Shown piece by piece: positions 60,711 to 64,000 of a stretch of DNA of 64,000 nucleotides. Made by a program: the position numbers and the translations under genes. The DNA comes from CAIODY01 sp046051225 (GTDB lineage Bacteria; Bacteroidota; Bacteroidia; Chitinophagales; CAIODY01), in the NCBI GenBank assembly GCA_046051225.1, contig JBJOOR010000003.1, forward strand, positions 186,001 to 250,000, in the 5' to 3' direction. Every line of letters starts with the position of its first letter. The stretch's first letter is position 1. Under the pieces are notes generated by a model that was not told the DNA's origin, ran no database searches, and was given only the letters and a program-made list of their open reading frames with translations.

Positions 60711-61295
60711 ATGGAGCAAGTTCAATCGTTAATAATAGATATTTATACAGAGGCTACGCCAAATCCCGAAACGTTAAAGTTTGTGGTAAACAAAATGTTG
60801 TACGAAAATAAATCGGCCGATTTTCAAAATGTATCAGCGGCTGCAAATGCACCATTGGCAATGGATTTATTCGGATTTCCGTTTGTAAAAGGTGTTTTTA
60901 TAATGAACAATTTTGTAACTATTACTAAGCATCCTGAAACCATTTGGGAAGATATTATGCCTTCGCTTAAAGCATTTATAAAAAAATATGTGCAAGATGA
61001 TAGACCTGTTATTTTAGATATTGCCGAAAACAAATCGGCCGAGCCATTAAAAGGCGAAGAGGTGATTACAAAAATTAAAGAAGTATTAGAAAACTATGTG
61101 AAACCTGCTGTTGAAATGGATGGTGGTGCTATTCAATATAAAAACTTTGACGAAGAAGAAGGTAGATTAAGTGTGGTATTGCAAGGTAGCTGTAGTGGTT
61201 GCCCAAGCAGCATGATTACTTTAAAATCGGGTATTGAAAATTTAATGAAACGTATGGTGCCCGAAGTAAAAGAAGTGGTAGCCGATGCAGGATAA
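60711..61295 (+). CDS. nfuA: Nfu-type Fe-S cluster scaffold/carrier
   Basis: 194 residues. The N-terminal Nfu_N domain (TEATPNPETLKFVVNKM, then FVKGVFIMNNFVTITK) is joined to a C-terminal NifU-like domain with the cluster-binding CSGC in LQGSCSGCPSSMITLK. It passes Fe-S clusters to apoproteins. Stands alone with its own promoter box and terminator. Confidence 0.92.
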   Translation: MEQVQSLIIDIYTEATPNPETLKFVVNKMLYENKSADFQNVSAAANAPLAMDLFGFPFVKGVFIMNNFVTITKHPETIWEDIMPSLKAFIKKYVQDDRPVILDIAENKSAEPLKGEEVITKIKEVLENYVKPAVEMDGGAIQYKNFDEEEGRLSVVLQGSCSGCPSSMITLKSGIENLMKRMVPEVKEVVADAG

Positions 61296-61319
61296 ACAAT
61301 CTTAAAACCAATATTTTAA

Positions 61320-61350
61320 CAGCCGCAAAAAAATTTATCTTTTGCGGCTG
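61320..61350 (+). terminator. Intrinsic terminator after nfuA
   Basis: 11-bp stem CAGCCGCAAAA and complement, 9-base loop, then TTTTATTTTA. It may also serve the converging CPBP gene. Confidence 0.78.
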
Positions 61351-61357
61351 TTTTATT

Positions 61358-62296
61358 TTAATTCATTAATACATTTTGCGGTGCTGTTTTTTTATAAAAC
61401 AGATAAAACACTGCTGCAAAAAGAATTACAGCCGCCATGGTGGGCAATGTTCCATAATGATCCATTTTATCTATATCGGTTTTTATATAGCCATTATTAA
61501 AAAGAAAATAAGCCACTACGCTAATACCATTATTGAGCACATGGGCTATAATATTTGTCCAAATATTTCCTGTCCATACATACATATACCCTAGCATAAT
61601 ACCCATCATCATACGAGGTACAAAACCCAAAAACTCGAAATGAATAGCACTGAAAATAATGCCTGTGGTAATAATAGCTACATGTTTATTTTTAAATCCT
61701 TCGTGCAATAAATTTTGTAAAGCGCCTCTAAAAAAAAGCTCTTCAACTATACCAGGTATAATGGCAACTACTATTAGGTTAAACACCAAACCTGCAATTG
61801 TAGTGGTATTCAGCATAGCTTTAGTAATTTCTCCGTTCTGATTTTCTAAATCTCTAATTATTTTATCCATTGCGCCAAAATGAATTTGCTGATTATAATA
61901 ATACACAAAAGCAATAATGGGCAGGCTACATAAAGTAATGGGTAATACCAAAGCCGTACTATCAAACTTGGGCAATTTATTCATTTTTAAAAAAGCAAAT
62001 CCATTTTTGTTTTTTAAAAAAGCAAATAGCAATGCACTAAGCCCAAACATACCAGCGCTGCTACACAATTGCATCCATTTAAAAGCATTAATGTGTTGCA
62101 TATTTTGTGATGGGTGTTGCAAAAACTCGTTTACATTTTCAGCACCTATTGAATGGTTTAACCAAAGCTGACCAAAGCCACCAAATACTGAAAAACAAAG
62201 TACCGCTGTGCCAACAAAAATCATCAGTTGGGCAAATATGGGTTTATTATTTATTCCAAAATTCGAGTTGGGTGATGTGCTTTTATCTAATATCAT
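61358..62296 (-). CDS. CPBP-family intramembrane metalloprotease
   Basis: 312 residues with about eight membrane segments. The CPBP (Rce1-like) motifs are all there: EELFFRG with the Glu pair and Arg, then FSAIHFEFLGFVPR and ITNIIAHVLNN-type block (WTNIIAHVLNNG). Members process prenylated or other membrane substrates; the bacterial substrates are mostly unknown. Confidence 0.88.
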   Translation of the reverse strand: MILDKSTSPNSNFGINNKPIFAQLMIFVGTAVLCFSVFGGFGQLWLNHSIGAENVNEFLQHPSQNMQHINAFKWMQLCSSAGMFGLSALLFAFLKNKNGFAFLKMNKLPKFDSTALVLPITLCSLPIIAFVYYYNQQIHFGAMDKIIRDLENQNGEITKAMLNTTTIAGLVFNLIVVAIIPGIVEELFFRGALQNLLHEGFKNKHVAIITTGIIFSAIHFEFLGFVPRMMMGIMLGYMYVWTGNIWTNIIAHVLNNGISVVAYFLFNNGYIKTDIDKMDHYGTLPTMAAVILFAAVFYLFYKKTAPQNVLMN

Positions 62297-62372
62297 GTTG
62301 TATAATTGTAAGGCATAAAATTAATGGATTAGTTTTACAGCATCATTTAATTTCAATTATAAATATATCATT

Positions 62373-62630
62373 ATGGAAAATAAAAATTTGCCCAACATTG
62401 CTCAAAAATTTCCGTTTGCTGCCGATTTGGAAGCTGGCGTTATGTATTCGTGGTGTGCTTGTGGCTTAAGCGGTAAAGAACCTTTTTGCGATAGCGCACA
62501 TAAACAGGTAGAGGGTGTGCCTATTCGCTCACATAAATTTGAAGTAAAAGAAACAGGCAAATATTATTTGTGTGGATGCAAACATACCAAAACGCCACCC
62601 TTTTGCGATGGCACACATAAAACTTTATAG
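62373..62630 (+). CDS. CDGSH iron-sulfur domain protein (two motifs)
   Basis: 85 residues with two CDGSH sites: C28-x-C30 ... C39-D-S-A-H43, and C67-x-C69 ... C78-D-G-T-H82. Each should bind a 2Fe-2S cluster through three Cys and one His. The motifs resemble tandem, mitoNEET-like small proteins; probably a redox or cluster-transfer protein. Its stop is four bases from that of nadK, which converges from the right. Confidence 0.92.
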   Translation: MENKNLPNIAQKFPFAADLEAGVMYSWCACGLSGKEPFCDSAHKQVEGVPIRSHKFEVKETGKYYLCGCKHTKTPPFCDGTHKTL

Positions 62631-62634
62631 TAGA

Positions 62635-63516
62635 TTAATTGCGTTGGTCTTTGCCCCAATTTAATTTAGTACGAAGTGTTTGTAAAAAGTTTTCATCATT
62701 TAATCTAATTAAATTAATGTTGAAGTCGGCTTTTTTTACAGCCATTTGTACCGATGCATCAATGGTTTCCATTCGGCTATCTAACGTACATAAAAAGGTA
62801 TTGCTTCTGCCTTCAATCTCGAATGATAAAATAGAATTGTTGGGAATTACTAACGGACGAATATTTAAGTTGTGTGGTGCTACTGGTGTTATCACAAAAT
62901 TTTCGGTAGTAGGAATTAAGATAGGTCCATTGCAACTTAAATTATAAGCCGTGCTGCCCGTAGGTGTGCTTACTATTAATCCATCAGCCCAATATGAAGT
63001 TAAAAAATCGCCATTTAAATAAGTATGAATTACAATCATGGCTGATGTAGATTTTTTGTGTAGCGTAAATTCATTTAATGCATAATTGTTGCCTTCAAAT
63101 AAATTGTTGTTGCTATCTAATTGTATCAAAGCTCGTTTATCAATGGTAAATGCGCCGCTCAACAAGGCATCAATAGCGGCTTCGGCATCATTTTTACCTA
63201 CGCTTGCTAAAAATCCTAATCTACCAGCATTAATACCAAGGATAGGAATGTTAGAATCTTTAACAATTGAAATGGTATCTAAAATAGTTCCATCGCCTCC
63301 TAAACTTATTACATAATCAACTTTGTTTACAATATCTTCATTGGTATTATAAGTGGTGTAATTAGCCTGTGGGTTTACAAAATTTTTCAACTCGGCTAAA
63401 TAAGGTTGATGCACCCATACTTCTACTTCGGTTTTTGTAGCCAAATAATCACAAAGTTGTTTTATAAATTCGGCATCGGGCTGATGAATTATTCGTCCAT
63501 AAAGAGCAATTATCAT
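62635..63516 (-). CDS. nadK: NAD kinase
   Basis: 293 residues; phosphorylates NAD to NADP. The motif GGDGT at 73-77 with LGINAGRLGFL, the NE/short segment NNYALNEFTLHK, and the conserved ADGLIVSTPTGSTAYNLS are present. The start ATG follows a small gap; no clear promoter box. Confidence 0.95.
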   Translation of the reverse strand: MIIALYGRIIHQPDAEFIKQLCDYLATKTEVEVWVHQPYLAELKNFVNPQANYTTYNTNEDIVNKVDYVISLGGDGTILDTISIVKDSNIPILGINAGRLGFLASVGKNDAEAAIDALLSGAFTIDKRALIQLDSNNNLFEGNNYALNEFTLHKKSTSAMIVIHTYLNGDFLTSYWADGLIVSTPTGSTAYNLSCNGPILIPTTENFVITPVAPHNLNIRPLVIPNNSILSFEIEGRSNTFLCTLDSRMETIDASVQMAVKKADFNINLIRLNDENFLQTLRTKLNWGKDQRN

Positions 63517-63622
63517 GATTGTAAATTTTGAGGCAGCAAATTACAAATACTAATTGTTATCAAATGCACATTATGCTGCGATAATTTTTTGAAAAAAAAC
63601 TTTAAGCGTATTCTTTTACTTC

Positions 63623-63630
63623 TATATTTG
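63623..63630 (+). promoter_or_regulatory. -7 box (TATATTTG) for recA
   Basis: Exact TAnnTTTG 40 bases before the recA ATG. No LexA-like operator was recognised. Confidence 0.55.
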
Positions 63631-63669
63631 TATAAATCATTTTGATACTAAAAATAACAACTAAATTAT

Positions 63670-64000
63670 ATGGCAACAGCAGCAGACAACAATTCGGAAA
63701 AATTAAAAGCCCTTAAGCTTACATTAGATACGCTTGATAAAAAATATGGTAAGGGCACCATTATGAAATTGGGCGATAAAGAAATCGAACCTATGGAATT
63801 TATTCCAACGGGTTCATTAGGGTTAGATATTGCCTTGGGCATTGGCGGCTTACCTAAAGGTAGAATTATTGAAATATATGGGCCCGAATCGAGCGGTAAA
63901 ACCACCTTGGCTATACATGCCATTGCCGAATGCCAAAAACGTGGCGGCATAGCAGCCATGATTGATGCCGAGCATGCATTTGATAAATTATATGCGCAGC
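63670..64000 (+). CDS. recA: Recombinase A (3' end outside window)
   Basis: First 110 residues of RecA, the strand-exchange ATPase. Family features: KALKLTLDTLDKKYGKGTIMKLGD, then FIPTGSLGLDIALGIGGLPKGR and Walker A GPESSGKT at 72-79, followed by AMIDAEHAFD. Truncated by the right edge. Confidence 0.96.
   Translation, partial: MATAADNNSEKLKALKLTLDTLDKKYGKGTIMKLGDKEIEPMEFIPTGSLGLDIALGIGGLPKGRIIEIYGPESSGKTTLAIHAIAECQKRGGIAAMIDAEHAFDKLYAQ

Overview
The window is chromosomal DNA from an AT-rich member of the Bacteroidota, probably near the Chitinophagales/Saprospiria-type gliding lineages. The evidence is the protein families (type IX secretion C-terminal sorting domains, a PorZ-like propeller protein, a fused branched-chain E1 alpha/beta, an AtpB with a long secreted N-terminal domain) and repeated exact copies of the Bacteroidota -7 promoter box TAnnTTTG at sensible distances from starts. 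No rRNA, tRNA, CRISPR or transposase gene was seen.

Layout. 1-3.9 kb: a hybrid histidine kinase (cut by the left edge), a NarX-type kinase and a LuxR-type response regulator in one operon. 3.9-10 kb (minus): an AlkZ-like glycosylase, a possible PD-(D/E)XK protein, the fused 2-oxoacid dehydrogenase E1, a small lipoprotein and a T9SS cargo. 10-15.6 kb: pfkA, a SIMPL protein, rsmG, rbfA, apaG, an LD-carboxypeptidase and lemA. 15.7-23.3 kb (minus): an accessory island. It holds a fibre-like protein, then three tandem pairs of an outer-membrane beta-barrel plus a secreted protein (two short, one full-length), then an array of ten 21-bp GTAC repeats and a 200-aa protein. 23.5-27 kb: birA, rsfS, ftsH. 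27.0-28.1 kb: a gene-poor stretch with an A/C-rich leader, a 39-codon ORF, an array of about 15 hexaloop hairpins with covarying stems, and an intrinsic terminator. 28.1-34.5 kb: methyltransferase, YebC-like regulator, porZ, rpsT, purN, proline dehydrogenase. 34.6-48.6 kb: one 4672-aa T9SS adhesin-like gene. 48.6-49.7 kb: non-coding, with a second, degenerate 21-bp satellite. 49.7-53.4 kb (minus): atpB-atpE-atpF-atpH, interrupted by a toxin-antitoxin pair and by a four-helix-bundle gene flanked by near-identical 20-bp direct repeats; atpA and atpG do not follow. 53.5-64 kb: lptF/G, an MBL hydrolase, a DUF433/DUF5615 toxin-antitoxin pair, eno, a MazG-like protein, uvrA, nfuA, a CPBP protease, a CDGSH protein, nadK and the start of recA.

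The most unusual content is: (a) the hairpin array at about 27.45-27.96 kb, where stems change but stay paired, departures are mostly G.U-compatible on the plus strand, and a plus-strand terminator follows; (b) the three-fold beta-barrel/secreted-protein pair array; (c) two unrelated 21-bp satellites; (d) word-like repeats inserted in frame in linkers of three housekeeping proteins and between atp genes. Starts were checked by eye against the sequence; family assignments rest on recognised motifs, without database searches.
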